From Warburgia ugandensis (lineage: Eukaryota; Streptophyta; Magnoliopsida; Canellales; Canellaceae), in the NCBI GenBank assembly GCA_035236585.1, contig CP141136.1:49617136-49681135 (forward strand): a stretch of 64,000 nt of DNA, given 5' to 3'. The position numbers were made by a program, and so were the translations under genes. This document shows, one piece after another, positions 1 to 13,700 of this stretch (position 1 is its first letter; every line of letters begins with the position of its first letter). Below the pieces are notes generated by a model. It was given only the letters and a program-made list of their open reading frames with translations, was not told the origin of the DNA and did not search any database.

Positions 1-3000
1 TTTAAAAGTTATGACTTTTAAAGTCGGTTATGGGAACTAACTTTAAAGGTTTGTACTTTTAAGTTTGTTCATAACCAACTTATTTTTTAAATGATTTTTG
101 AAGATGGCTAAATAGAAGATGGTTTTGAATTTGTCTTCGATATATGTTTGTCTAGTAGTGATCCTTGTACCAAAGATTGGTGTGTCACTCTCCCAAGTAA
201 CATTGAGTTCTATCTAGTCTATAGGATAGCTAATAGGATGTAGATAAACATGACATAAGTTATTCTTGATCACATGTGGAGTTGTAGAAACATGGCATTC
301 CACTTGGTACAGAGATGAACAAGCCTTTTTTTTATAATCTTCTCGTCACTAAGACTTCATTCATACTTAATCTTGTGAATAACCAATGGGTCTCAGTAGA
401 AGGAATGCATGCTAGTTCTTCATAAGTACTAGGGATATAAGATCAAGATATAACATTGATCATGAGGAAAAGATTTAGAAAGGAGGTGAAGAAATAGACT
501 AGATGGATATTATTGCTACTAATGAGTTACTTTAACAAGTGATAAATTAATGAATGACTTCTATTAAAAGGATGCAAGAACCATCATAACCAAGATCGTA
601 GTCACAATCAATGATGAGGATGTTTGGATGAATTCTAGAAAATCAAGAAGAAAAGGTTTAAAGCATAGCAAGGAATCCACTTGCTTTTCTCTTTGTTCCA
701 AGAATGAGACATTGTGTCTATTGAGATTAATTTTATGAAAGGAAAGTTGAAGACAATCAAGAAAACTATGTTTGAGATATAGCTTGATCACAATGAAATA
801 TGGAACAAGCTTTAAGTAAATATTGACAAAATCGTTCATGGAGTAAAGTACATTGGGAGATGTTGTTATCTTAATCACTTCTAGATCCACAATTGCTTCT
901 ATTACTTAAACATTCAATGATCTTAGCTCAATCCACCAGTACCTCAACTTTGGATTCTCAAAGTTTCCCTATTTTCAAGCTAGATGATCTATCACAATTT
1001 CTAGCTACAACTACTTTCTAGGAAGGAAAGATAGAGAAGATAAGATAAGAAGAAAGGAAGAAAAAAGGAGCAAAGAAGAAGAAGAAGAAGAGTGAAAAAA
1101 GAAAAGGAATGAAGCAAACAACGACAAGATCACATCTAAAAGTAAGAAAAGAGGGAAAGACATGACATTTATAAAAATATCACATAAATATCTCTATATT
1201 TAGTAAGTTTTAGCCTCTAAACTTTTCATAAATAACATTAATTAGAGTCAATTCTATATTTTTGCAGGTCCAGGGTACAAAAAAAGAGAGTACAAATTCA
1301 AGACTTTTAGCTATGAAGGAGAAAGTTTGCCTCCCAAATTACCTACACATCTAGACATGAATTCAAAGAATTTAGATTGAAAATTAGGTGTCATTAAATA
1401 TCAAAGTCATAGTAGTTAGAAATCCTAAGTAGAAGACCAAGCCTTATTCATACTAAATAGGCTATTTGTATCAAGTGTAAGGTGATAGAACTGTCCATGT
1501 GTGTATGCAATCTAGCTACCACCTTGGGAAGCTTCTAAGGTAAGTTCAATTTATATACATTAGAATCACATACAAGGAAAGCTTTTTGAAACAAAATAAG
1601 CAAGAAGATTAGGGCTAGCATGAGACTTCTTCCTCACATTCACTCTCCTACTCAACCGAGGAAGGGAGCACCTAAGGGGGGCACGGAATTTTCATCTAAA
1701 GGTGGTATTTCCCACTCAATTCCACATGAATATCAAGGAAAATTAATGAGAATTGGTGTACAAAAAGAGAAGAAGAGAGACACAAGTTATGAGAGGTCTA
1801 TGGTTGAAATTCATAAACTTTTTAGCACTTAAAGGCCAAGATCCATCCTTGTGGATGCATATCCTAGGCAACCAATGGATACTCACTCAAGCAATGATAA
1901 ACCAATGACAAGCTAGACTGCAATGAAGACCAAATTGAAAGCATATTGGAGGATATTATTTTGTGGGCTGCCCACCTATTTTTAAGGAGGATCACACCCA
2001 TTTTCAAGGAAAAGGACATCCCACTTTGCTTAACATTTATCGGTTATAGAAAATTATTGTGGGATGGGAGAAAAAGAAGAGAAAAATAGGAGTCAATAAG
2101 GAAATTTCAATAGAATCAAGGCCATCCACTCTAAGGCATCCCAATCTAACGGTGGAGAGTAAAGTAGCCCTTAAAGAAGATTTTTTTATTTTATAAGAAC
2201 ACTCTAACCAAATCTCACCCACTCAAGCTAGGGTAATAATGATGCAAGCATTAGCAATGAAGTAAAGAAAAGTCATAAACCTTCACCACCTTGCCTTGTT
2301 GAAACGTCAAATCAAAACCCTTAGTAGGAAAGATCTCCACCATTCATTCCAATCCAATGACTCACATCTATCTCAATGTTTCTGAATTCCGCAAGCACAC
2401 CAAAGGTTTCATGCCTCTCATCTCTTCTCCTTTTATTTTCCACTTATTTTTCTAGTTTTTCTCCCTTCCTTCCTATCCTCTTTCTTCCCATAGCATATCC
2501 TCCTTTCTATTCTCCCATATCTTCTTTCTTTTCCACATTGTCTTCTTCTTTCTCATTCCCATCCATTCACTATGCATTCCATATCCCCTATCCTATAATC
2601 TATTTTTCTTGCTTAAATCCTCATCATCTATCCTTCCTTTAACTCTTAGGATCTCCACCCTCCATTCCTTAGGGCTTTCACTCCAAAAATCTATACATAG
2701 GGATGTAGTACAAGAAGAACTATCTTGCAACTTTCCATAGGTTATAGAGTTGCATCCTTGGAGAAACAAAGAGAAAGAACATCCTTACCCAAGCTCCCAT
2801 AGAATCACATGTCCAAGCCTTGGAGAAAGAGGCAAGGGTCTTGGCCATAATTCCCTATCCCGTCTTCTTTTCCATTTCTTTTCTTTCTTTCATTCTTTTC
2901 TCCTTGCATTCTTCACTTGCCTTGCCTCCCTAAGATTTGCATGCATAGTCTATCTTTAGAGTTGCACACATTAGTCATTGAATGCAACTCTCTTCCCTTT

Positions 3001-5650
3001 TCTCACTTCCTCACTTCCATATGCACACTTCCCTTCATATTGTTTTACACGCACTCACCCATCTCTGTTAGAGTTACATGCATAGCACATTATCCTAGCA
3101 CACCCTTACACTCCACCTCTACATGTAGACATTTCACCATGCTCCTTCCACTCTAGGATTACACTAACACACCCTTCCACTTAGGTATCGCACATCCTTC
3201 CCTCCTTCCATTATATTCCATTCAACTTGTATTTTCAGTTTTTGGGATTTGTGAACAAAAAGGATAAGGAAAGAAATCTAGTGCCCTCCTATGACAAGCA
3301 AGGACACCTTCCAATCTTAAAGAATGGTTGAGGAGAGAATCAAGTCCATCCATAAAGCCATCCATCATTCCTAGCCAAAGGCATCATGTTAAAGATTAGG
3401 ACTGCTTTCAAGGTAAAGCACCTATCTCCTTCACCATTAGGTGAGTCCTAAGTCAAGGGCCACTATTTGCATGTTCTTTTTCTTTTCTTCTATTCCATTC
3501 TTAAAGAAGGAGAACTCCTCTATGACTAACCCTTTTTTAAGATGAATGACCTCTAACCCCCTCCCTACCTCTCCTAACTAAAGCTACTCTATTCTCTAGG
3601 AATATTTAGCTAAGGAGATCCAAACATTTTTTTTATACTTTCATTCCATCTCTTCTTTTCTATGATAAAGGCTGGTGGTGTTTTAGGAAAGGTGTTAGAC
3701 ACCTCTTTTTGTTGGCTGCCTTAGAACTTCATTCCTAAAGATCATTGAAAAAGGACTTCAACTTTTGGGTTGTGGCATGTTGGGTTAAGAAGATGAGAAA
3801 ACCTTGGTGGTAACTTAGTATAACATGAGTTGAAAAGAAGTGAACATGCTCCTGTGAGTGGCATAACAAGAGAGCCCTACAAAAATATTCAAGCCCAGGA
3901 AAGAAGAAAACATGTCAAGAACCTACAACTAAGGACTCTTATAGTGGATACTTCCAAGAAGTGTATTTATTTGGTTTGTTTACTTTCCTTTATTATTGTA
4001 TTTTAATTTCCATTGTAAGCAAGTCATTAATGAAGAGTTTCTTTTCCCTTAGTTGCTTTACTTTCTTTGTTTAGAACCATATACTTACCATAATTATTAA
4101 AGCACATTAAGTATTTGTTGCCATTGCAGGGATTCACATTGGAGTTTAATTAGAATTTAACTTTTCTTTGTTTTAGCACTCGTCTTAGTCTTATGATTGC
4201 ATATAGAATATTGCTTTCTTTTTTGCATACTTTTCTTATTCTTGAAAGAATTTGATACTTTCCTTTTTATTTGTACAAGAATTTGGAGAAGAATATAGAC
4301 TTGGAAGAAAATTTAGGATAGTTTCTATTTTTTTCATTGAGTGGATTGAATTGAGATTGAAATTGTATTTTTTTTTATATTTTATTTTATGTGCACCGCG
4401 ATTCATTTCAATTTAAAATAAAAGGGTTGTAATAATATAGGTCAAGGGTGGGCAATCCTAACTAATAAGAGGAGGTGGCATGTAAATGGACCCACCCTTG
4501 TATGTAATTGTAAGCAAGTAATTAATGAAAATTTTCTTTTTCCTTAACTGCTTACTTTCTTATTATAGTCCCTTTCTTAGTTTTTCTTTTTTTTCTTTCT
4601 TTTTGTTAATTGTTTAGTTAGTTAGTTAGATTTCTTTACTTCCTTGAATGTTGGCTAAGTTAAAGTAAAAGTAACTTAGACTTTAATTAAAACTCTTTAA
4701 AAAGTCCTCTTGGGATTGATTCTATTTGCTGATTCTATACTTCAAGAGAATCATGTGTTTGCGGTAATTATTAAAGTACATCAAGAGAAAATCATAGAAG
4801 AAAAGAAGAAGATGGAGGAAGGAAGTAAAACGGGACAAGAAACCCCAGGTCTTCAATTCAAAGAATATAAGATGTTTTCACCCTTGAATCCATCATCTTT
4901 GACTCACATTTCTTTTGGTTTTGAGTTAAATACTTTAAGTAGTCTCAAAAACCAAGTAAGCACAACAAGTAGAAAATTGACTTTCTAAATGCACTCAAAT
5001 ACCTTCTTCCTCCAGGAAAACCAAGTAGCTGTTTTGGCAAAACAACCAGATATATATTCTTTTAATTAACTAATTTGAAGAATTAGTTTTGAATTATTCA
5101 ACTAATTTTGAAAGAACTACATGCCTCAAAAATCCAATCAATTGTTTTCTAAAATAGTTAGATGTCATTGACTAGTAAGTTTGCAGATTTTACAGAAGGT
5201 CACGGCAACATTCAACTAAATAAAACAATTAGCCATCTTTGAAGAGTTCAACTATTTAGAGATCGTTGACAAAGAAAAAGGGCCAACTGTTTCTATAATC
5301 CAAGTAATTGTTGAGCTCTAATAAGAATGAAGGTTCTATAGAAATTTTTATGATTGATTCTAGTTAAAAGAGAAAGTCAATTGTTTTTGAAGGCTTTAGC
5401 TATTTGGGGAATCCAGATTATCCTAAAAGGTAAGTGAATTGTTTCTAATACACCTTGAAGAAAACCTACAGAGATGCTATTGGAGTGGAAAAACTAAAGA
5501 TTCAAGAAATTATTCTTAAACATTTTGATTGTTTTAGAATTTAGTTGAAAGACATCTTGAAACTATTGTTTAGTTTGAGAGATTTTGGCCATAAATAGTT
5601 GATTGCTAAAAAACAAAAAATATTTCATTTTTGGTTTGATGGATAGCTGA
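1..5650. repeat. AT-rich, low-complexity repeat-like DNA, no gene recognised
   Basis: Purine-rich and CT-rich blocks alternate (CT-rich at about 2380-3220). Every open frame is short and compositionally biased. Similar phrases recur about 494 bp apart (gtaagcaagtcattaatgaa near 4015 and gtaagcaagtaattaatgaa near 4509), and aattgttt motifs recur at 5090-5450. The texture suggests an old LTR-retroelement internal or LTR region, but no protease, RT or integrase motif can be read, so this is inference. Confidence 0.3.
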
Positions 5651-7400
5651 AGTTGATGGCTAAAGCACATGAAATCAGTCAACCACCAAAGACAACAAAT
5701 TGGAATATTCATAATTTTTGGTTCAAGTATTCAAGTCCTTTATTTGTATACCAGCACAGTATCAATTGGTGCTGTAAATCTTGTTGGGATATAGTAGAAT
5801 TCAAGGTAAGTGTCACCTTGATAGAACGGAAAGTGGTGTATGCATTGGCTGGCAATGCAGATAGGTCTCTCCTCTCCTTACACTTTAGATTTGACGTTTC
5901 CAAACAGTTGTGTGCAGCGTGCATACTCTTAGTGGAGAGAGAAGAAAATAGGATGCCAAACTCTTAGACCGACTTTCGCGCACATATCTGCATGTGCTCT
6001 CTGCCAATTGGAGCCCGTAGTTGCAGTAAATAACCTTTTTATGCGGTCAATTTAGCATTCCTCGTCAGAATAATGCTTGATGTTATTTTTCTTTTCATGA
6101 TAGAGAGAGAAAGAGTTATCAATATTAAAATATTATCTTGTTTGATTCGAAAGCATAGGTTCGGACATTAAGAAGGGGCCGAACCAAAATATGCATTTTA
6201 AAAGAGAAATTTACCTTGGCCTTCAAAATCTGACTACACTTCCTGCAACAACTTTTAAAGTAATCGACGGTGGGATTATGTCATGGTCTATCCGTTAAAA
6301 TTTTCTGGCGAATCAGTGGTTGGGACAATTGAATATGGTGCTAATCTGCATTAACCCATCTACGATATACGCTGCACCTTTCCATCTCTCCAACAGGTAC
6401 TCAAATCCGCAGTGTTTGACTTTAGTGCATGGGTGTTCTTAAAAGACGCTGGCTAACAACCCACTTTGTAGGACCCACGCGTCCTTGATGGATGTGATTG
6501 AGACATTAGGCATAGATCTAACTCATTGCCGTTAAAAATCACCTCGATCAAATAATCTTGTCCCTTGATCCCTCGTCCATTAAATTATTTATATTTTTCC
6601 AAAATGAAAGGCTAAACTGTCAGTGGATGAGATGGCTGACAAGCACCGAACAAGGTGGAGTTTCCTCACTTGTTGAGCGGACACGATTAAAAGTTATCTT
6701 TCTACCGCCCAACTTGTATTCTGTATCCAGTGGCCACCCGCGTACAAGGTCAGCGTCAAGCAGAAGTTCGTTGGCGAAAAGGAACAGAAAGACGTACGTT
6801 TGGTCTCAATGGCAGATAAAATCATTACGCTGATTAATTCCGGAAATTATTGTGTCTTGTTCACTAACTCCTGGACCACCCAACGCTTTCCACCACAGAA
6901 ACCAAAAAACGGGAAAAAGTAACAAAGAAAAAGAGAAGAAGAATCTAATCCCAAGCTCTCTGGCCATCGGCTGTGCTTTTTCCCTGATTCTTCGCCAGAA
7001 TTATAGAATTTTTATTGTAATTGGTGGTGAAATCCTTCAGTTCCAAGTGAAAATATCTCTTCCTTGCTTTATTAGTGAAAAAAAATATGAGTCGAAGCTT
7101 TTAGAAAACCAGAAGCAGGAGTTCCAATCCTCCTTACCTAGTTGGTGTGAAATTGGCTGCGAACGGAATCTTCCCAAATCTGGCCGAAATTCACTAGAAC
7201 TAGGGATCATTACCTGGATCATGATTCAGATTATCAGATCGAGAAATCCGTAGATAATCGAAAGCCAAAAGCAAGAGATGTTGGCAGAATTCAATTAATT
7301 TTTTAATGGTTACCGTGAGGGCGAGGAATCTGGTAAGAAAAGGATGAGAAAAGCGTTTATTAATCAATAAAGAATCTGTACGCAATCTCATCTACACATA
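5650..7400. other. 5' flank of the gene; no gene recognised
   Basis: Higher GC than the DNA to its left, with scattered short open frames (for example 5653-5967 and 6852-7253). None carries a domain I recognise. It probably contains the distal promoter and perhaps a transcribed leader. No transposon termini were seen. Confidence 0.4.
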
Positions 7401-7707
7401 TGCTATTTGTCGACGTTCGAGGCGGCTATTTGTAAGTAAAGGGCCCTGGCAACGAGTCAAAAGGATGCCTGGAAAGGATTTTGTCTTTTTGGCGCTTTTG
7501 GTTTTTTTCTCCTTCTCTGAGAATTTCTGACGAAGCTGGCTGTTGAATTGTCTGTCTGAAGATTGGTAGCTGAGAATAGCTCTCGCTTTTAGGTAGATGT
7601 GGCCCCTAATGCCAAACTTATGGCTTCCGTTTCTTTATTTCTCTTGTCCTTTATAGCCTTTATATAACAGTTGTTCTTGCAGGAAAGGAAGAACGGAAGG
7701 AAGGAAA
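7400..7707 (+). promoter_or_regulatory. 5' leader / proximal promoter of the VAS1-like gene
   Basis: Two readings are possible. A TATA-like TTTATATAACA lies at about 7659-7670, 40-50 bp before the ATG, and could set a very short leader. Alternatively, a strong donor GTAAGT at 7432 and a pyrimidine-rich acceptor (ttgttcttgcag) ending at 7682 would make a 251-bp 5'-UTR intron. The sequence alone does not decide between them. Confidence 0.35.
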
Positions 7708-7770
7708 ATGGGGACTTATCCAAAGCTTGCCAAGAGGGCTCTCGAAACCGATGTTCCTGTCATGGTTCAG
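7708..7770 (+). CDS. VAS1: VAS1-like exon 1 (codons 1-21)
   Basis: Starts at an ATG in a good plant context (AAAATGGGG) and encodes [20 protein letters not shown] plus Q. It ends at donor gtgcca at phase 0. No transit peptide or signal sequence is seen, which fits the cytosolic location known for VAS1. An upstream in-frame ATG was not seen close by. Confidence 0.85.
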
Positions 7771-10700
7771 GTGCCACATTTTCTGGTTTACTGTTTCTTT
7801 TTGTTCTAGTTTGGTTTGAGGGTTTAGGCTGATCGAGGGCAAGGACTAAATTGATATGTGATAAAGGGATTTCTGAGAATCTGGGCCTGATTTGACGGGT
7901 CGTTCTTGTTTTGTTCTACTTGTAATATGGAGCAGTTCGTTCATGAAGACTTTCGTGGTATAGCAATTAATAGTTCTTGAGTTGTCTATGCAGATACAGG
8001 AACTGATACGTGGAGTCAAAGATCCTATTTCACTGGCTCAGGTTGGTTTTGAATATCACTGTGTGCCGTATTCGTCCTTTTGTTTGTCTTTCTTTCTGCA
8101 AAATGGTAAAATGTATGTATTGAGTCATTTTTATGTTATATCTCTGTATTGTGGCTTCTGTCGTCCTACTTTGGCTGCAGTGAATTTATGCACAGAAGGA
8201 TGGTATGTAGAAATACACATTCTTGATGACTTTCATTGCTGCTTAAGCTAATGACCTGACTGTGATCCATATATATCCCCCTTTTATCTGGTTCAGAAGA
8301 TCCTACATAACTTTGTAATGCTAAGTATGTGCGGGAGAAAAAGGGGAAAGGAAATTACGGCATGTTGCCTTGGGCTTGTCTCTGTTCTTCTGAGGACACC
8401 GCAGGACTCAAGCAAGGATCAGGATAGTCTGAGCTCCATGTTTATGATTTGCTACTAAGAGCATGTTGTAGATAACCCTTTAATATGGAATTGGAAAGAC
8501 TATCAGAGGGACTGCCATTAGTACTGAGATAAGACTTCATATTCAACAGATACTCATAAGAAAGACATGCATGGCTCACCATTCGAAGGAAAAAAAAAAA
8601 AGGGAAGAAAAGATCAGAAATGCATGATTTATCAAATTCATCTGAGATGTATGTTGTCTAGCTCTTTGTCTTGGTCTTTTCCCTTTTGCTCAATCATTCT
8701 ATTTTCTTTCACTTTTTCTTTGATTATCTTTCAACACATTCTTTGTTTGTCGATAGTCTAATTCATCATCATCATCATCATCATCATCATCCCAATTAAG
8801 GGTAGGCCACATGAATCTTATTCCTCCATTCTACTCTATTAAATACCATGTCTTTATTTAGTCCCAAAGTTTTTAAATCTTTCCTCACCACTTCTATCCA
8901 CATTCTTTTGGGCCTTCCCCTTGCCCTTTTAGAACCTTCTACTTGTATTGCATCACTCCTTCTAATTAGTTTTCATATTTATTGGGGCTAGATTTATGAA
9001 CTATTTCATCAGTTTTCTGATTTTCATCCTTATAATAACATCTGCTTTGTAGTTTAATAGTTTGTAAGCTGGATGTACGAAGGGAGGCCTTGGTGCAATG
9101 CTAGAGTTGTTGTCGTGTGACCTTGAGGTCACGTGTTCAGGGTGTGGAAATAGCCTCTTGCAAAATGCAAGGTAAGGCTGTGTACTATTGACCCTTGTGG
9201 TCCACCGGCCCTTCCCCAGACCCCGCATATGGGGGAGCTTGGTTCACCGGGGCTGCCCTCTTTAAGCTGGATGTACATATTTTGAGCTATTTGCCATCTT
9301 TTTTTTACTTTTTCTATTTTTTGCATTTTCCAGTGATATGTTAATTTGTTCTTGTGTTTCCTATTTGACCATTTGTTTACTTAGATACATGTATACAGGG
9401 TTGCTTTTTGCATTTTCTTGTTTAACTGTTTCTCTGTTCTTCATTTTGCATTTCTTACTTAGTAGCAAATATATTTGATGTTGATTACTTAATTTGCATC
9501 TTTTCTTGGGGCATGGAGTTTTTTACCCTTTGATGTTTCTCCTCTAGCTTGCATTTCTTACTTAGTAGCAAATATATTTGATGTTGATTACTTAAATCTT
9601 TTCTTGGGGCTTGGAATTTTTTTACCCTTTCATGTTTCTCCTCTAGTTGCTGTACTGACTGAGTTATAAATACTTAATTATTTCTAAATTTAGTTATGTA
9701 TATGTTGTCTGATATATGTTTTATTTGTTTCTTTATTTATTTGTTTATCATTTATGAATATATTTTGGTTTATGTTACACCATGTATTAGTTGGTATCTA
9801 GTGTCCTACTACTATTTATTATTCGTTTCTATGAATTTGCCATTTCAGTTCAAGTAGTAGGGAAAAAGAAAGGAAAAAAGAAGAAGAAGCAAATGGATTG
9901 AGAGGCCTTAACATTCTAGAACATTACACAATTTGTATGGAGAGGACAAAGCTCCAAAAGATAACAATAACAATAATTTGATCCTCCCCCTCCGGTACAA
10001 ATCCTATATATTTATACTAAATATCGAGAGTATTATTAGCTAACAAATAGAAACAAACTCCTAGAAAGCAGGAATTAGTTGTTGAAATGGCTTGAGTGGA
10101 GTTGTGGAAGTTGGAGATGGTTATGGAAGGACTTGGACCACTTTAGGGTATTGAACGTGTAGCCCCAATGACTGGCCAAACTGGACTTGGTCAATTAGAA
10201 ACTGATCTCCATCTTCACCACGTTTTCTCCACCTTCTTTGTGAATAAGTACACAAGGGTGGTTCTGTATCAGTGCATCTCCCTTGGAAAGTTGCCTTGTC
10301 CTCAAGGCGGAAATGGGGAAATTGACCAGCAAAAAGGTCATAATCCTCCCAGCTAGCTTCTTTGAGAGGACAACCTTCCCATTGAACCAATAGCTCCAAA
10401 GTAAGGACACCTCTTCTTTTACCTAGCGATGAGCGAACACTTTGGCAGGACTGAGGATGATTTCCCAGTCAGAAGTAATGGAAAGTGGAGCTGGAACTTG
10501 TCCCATAGCCGGGTGTAGCAAAGAAACATGAAAGATGGGATGAACTTTGGAGGAAGAAGGAAGTTCTAATTCATAAGCCACTGGTCCAACACGTCGAATG
10601 ATCTTGTAAGGGCCAAAAAATCGAGGAGATAGTTTTTCATACCTTCTCTTAGTAAGAGAGTGTTGGCGGTATGGTTGAACTCATAAAAAGGCAGGGTCGC

Positions 10701-13700
10701 CAACATTGAAACTTAGCTCTCTTCTCTTGGAATTAGTGTGTGCCTTCATTCGTGATTGAGCCTTTAAGAGATTAGCTCTTAAAAGTTCTAGTATCATCTT
10801 GAGTAATAAGCTGTTCTTCAAGTTCTGCAATGCGTGTTTCTCCTGGAACAAACGCATGCAGTGCTGGTGGATCTCTCCCATAGACAATCTTGAAAGGGGT
10901 AGTTCCTATTGAAGTATGAAATCTGGTATTGAAGGAGTATTCTGCCCAAGGAAGAAATTTATTCCAAGCATGAGGCTGTTCATGGGCAAAACACCTCAAA
11001 TAGGCTTCCAAACACCGGTTAACCACCTCTGTTTGGCGATCTGATTGAGGATGGTAAGAGGTGCCCATTCTCAAATGAGTGTTGCTGGATTTGAAAAGTG
11101 CCTGCCAGAAAGCACTAAGAAATATGACATCCCTATCCAAAAGGATAGATCTAGGAATTCCATGAAGTCTTACTATCTCCCTGCAAAAAATATCGGCAAC
11201 AGTTTTTGCAGTAAATGGATGGGATAAGGGAAGAAAATGCTAGTATTTACTGAGGCGATCCACTACCACTACGATGGTATCAAACCCGCCAAATTTTGGA
11301 AGGCCAATGTTGAAATCTAGTGAGATATCTTCCCATATTCTTTCTAGTATAGGTAGGGGTTGCAGAAGACCAGTGGGTGCTAAGGCTTGGTATTTGTTTT
11401 GTTGACAAGTTAAGCAATTTTGAACAAAGAACTTGACATCATGCTTCATACCCGACCAGAAAAAGTTGGAAGAAATGTGTTTCAGAGTCTTGAAATAACC
11501 CTCTTGCCGTGCAGATAATGAGTCATGAGATTCAGACAAAAGCTTCTGCTTGAGAGGAGTGTTGTCAGGGATCACCAAACGATTCTTGAAGTAAAGCTTT
11601 TTGTCTACTACCAAAAAATCTGGATAAGAATTGAAAAAGTTGGAAGAAATGCGTTTCAGAGTCTTGAAATAACCCTCTTGCCCTGCAGATAATGAGTCAT
11701 GAGATTCAGACAAAAGCTTCTGCTTGAGAGGAGTGTTGTCAGGGATCACCAAATGATTCTTGAAGTAAAGCTTTTTGTCTACTACCAAAAAATCTGGATA
11801 AGAATTGAAATCCTGTGAAAGTGAAGCCATTATTTCCTGAGTGTATGGATCCACTTGAAGAGCTTCCTGCAACTCCATAAAATCCAATGAAATAGGAAGA
11901 ACCAAAGATAAGAAGTCAGCATGCTGAGGATGCCTGGAAAGTGCATCTGCCCCCTTATTTTCTTTTCCAGCCCTACAAATGATAGAAAAATCAAATAGAA
12001 GCAACTTCATAAGGAGCCTTTGCTGTTCGTTTGTTGTAACCCGCTGTTCCATTAAGTATTTGAGGCTAAAATGGTCTGTTTTAACAAAGAAGTGATGTCC
12101 CAACAGGAAATGTCACCACTTTTGTAAGGCAAGTACAAGAGCTAGCAATTCCTGATCATAAGTAGATTTCAAACGATTAGAGAAAGAAAATCCCTTACTA
12201 AAATATGCAATAGGATGGTCAGATTGGATAAGTATTGCCTATTCCGTCAGAAGAGGTGTCAACTTCCACCATGAAGGGTTGACTAAAATCCGGTAGATGC
12301 AAAACAGGAACTGAAGTTAATACTTGCTTGAGTTTTTGGTAATCTGTTACCACCATAGATGACTAGTGGAAACCATTTTTCAGGGTCAGATCTATTAATG
12401 GCCTTGCAAGATGCAAGAATCCATTAATTCTTCACGAACCTGCAGTAATAACTGGTTAATCCCAAGAACCCTCAGAGCTCTTTCACGTTCGTTGACATGG
12501 GCCAATCTAGAACTGCTTGAATTTTCTCTGGATCGATTGCAGCGCCCTTAGCAGATACCACATGACCCAAAAAGGAGATTTGGGTTTGGCAAGCTCCTAC
12601 CAATATAGCAAGTTTTGCTCATGATTAATCCAAGCAAATAAGTCGAGGGCATCACCTTCAAGATACATGGCAGCAATGCTGACTTTGAGTTCCTTCGGAG
12701 TTTGATAATATCGGAAATATTTTTCCGCTTTCAGGATCCACCCACGTGGATCTCCACCTTCATACTTTGGAAATTCCATCTTCGTATGAGGATGCCGTGA
12801 AGGACTCCTAAACTACCAGGATTGTCCACGTCGTCGTCATCTGCTTCTGACCAAGTTGATCTTCCCTTCTCACATGATCCTAGGTGAATTCTTTGGTGTT
12901 TCCTTTGTTGAATACATCGGTACTGGTTTCTGCAGGCGGGGCCCCACTAGATTAGGCTTTGAGCGCTGCGACTTCAGTTGCTAGAGAGTCTATGGTGTTT
13001 AATTTGGAAGCGATGGCTGATAATTGTTGGGCAATGGAATCAGAATTTGGGTTGGCTGGTGGATTGGGGTTTGGGTTAGCTAGTTCATTTTGGAGGTTGG
13101 ATGATCTGGTGTTAACCATGATGGATCAACCTGCTTTGATACCAAAATGATAAGGGCTGGGATTATGTGATGGAAAAGAGCAAAATAGGATGAAAAAGAT
13201 AAAGAAACTTTTATTGGCGGCAAGTTGTGTAAGAATCTTAAACACAATTACAACCAATAAACCTGTTTGTATGGAGAGGACAAAGCTCCAATAGGTAACA
13301 ATAACAATAATTTGATCCTCCCCCTCTAGTACAAATCCTTTATATTTATACTAAATATTGAGAGTATTATTAGCTAACAAATAGAAACAAACTCCTAGAA
13401 AGCAGGAATTAGTTGTTGAAATGGCTTGAGTGGAGTTGCGGAAGTCGGAGATGGTTATGGAAGGACTTCGACCACTTCTTTAGGGTATTGAATGAGTAGC
13501 CCCAACAACTGGCCAAACTAGACTTGGTCAATTAAAAACTGATCTCCATCTTCACCACATTTTGTCCACCTTCTTCGTGAATAAGTATGCAAGGGTGGTT
13601 CTATATCATATAAACTATGCCAAAAATTCATAAAAATAATAAGCATCTGGATTGAATGTAGTACCTTCTGACTCTGTTTTTCTTAAGGAAATAAGGAAAG

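Larger units (their letters stand above)
9933..13608 (-). mobile_element. Internally deleted chromovirus-type Ty3/gypsy element, antisense in intron 2
   Basis: Read right to left it has a 5' LTR (13148-13608), a PBS, a gag start (MVNTRSS at 13119), a gag core, an RT tail, RNase H, the integrase HHCC and catalytic domains, a chromodomain, a PPT and a partial 3' LTR (9933-10271). Protease and the RT core are missing; gag joins the end of RT near 12597. Stops interrupt most domains, so it is non-autonomous. The TG..CA ends, initiator-Met PBS, LTRs near 460 bp and C-terminal chromodomain fit a Reina-like chromovirus. The lineage call is from memory of family features. Confidence 0.85.

Noticed and set aside
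2376-3156. Three open frames rich in Ser, Pro, Phe and Leu
   Set aside because: They lie in a CT-rich low-complexity block, which opens frames by composition alone.
5653-5967. 104-codon open frame upstream of the gene
   Set aside because: No recognisable domain, no splice or neighbour support, and a competing frame on the other strand; treated as chance.
8567-8761. Hydrophobic 64-codon frame that could be a small membrane protein
   Set aside because: Inside intron 2 in T-rich DNA, without conserved features.
9079-9130. tRNA gene candidates within the SINE heads
   Set aside because: Box-A/B-like words come from the tRNA-derived SINE head; no cloverleaf with acceptor and anticodon arms could be formed.
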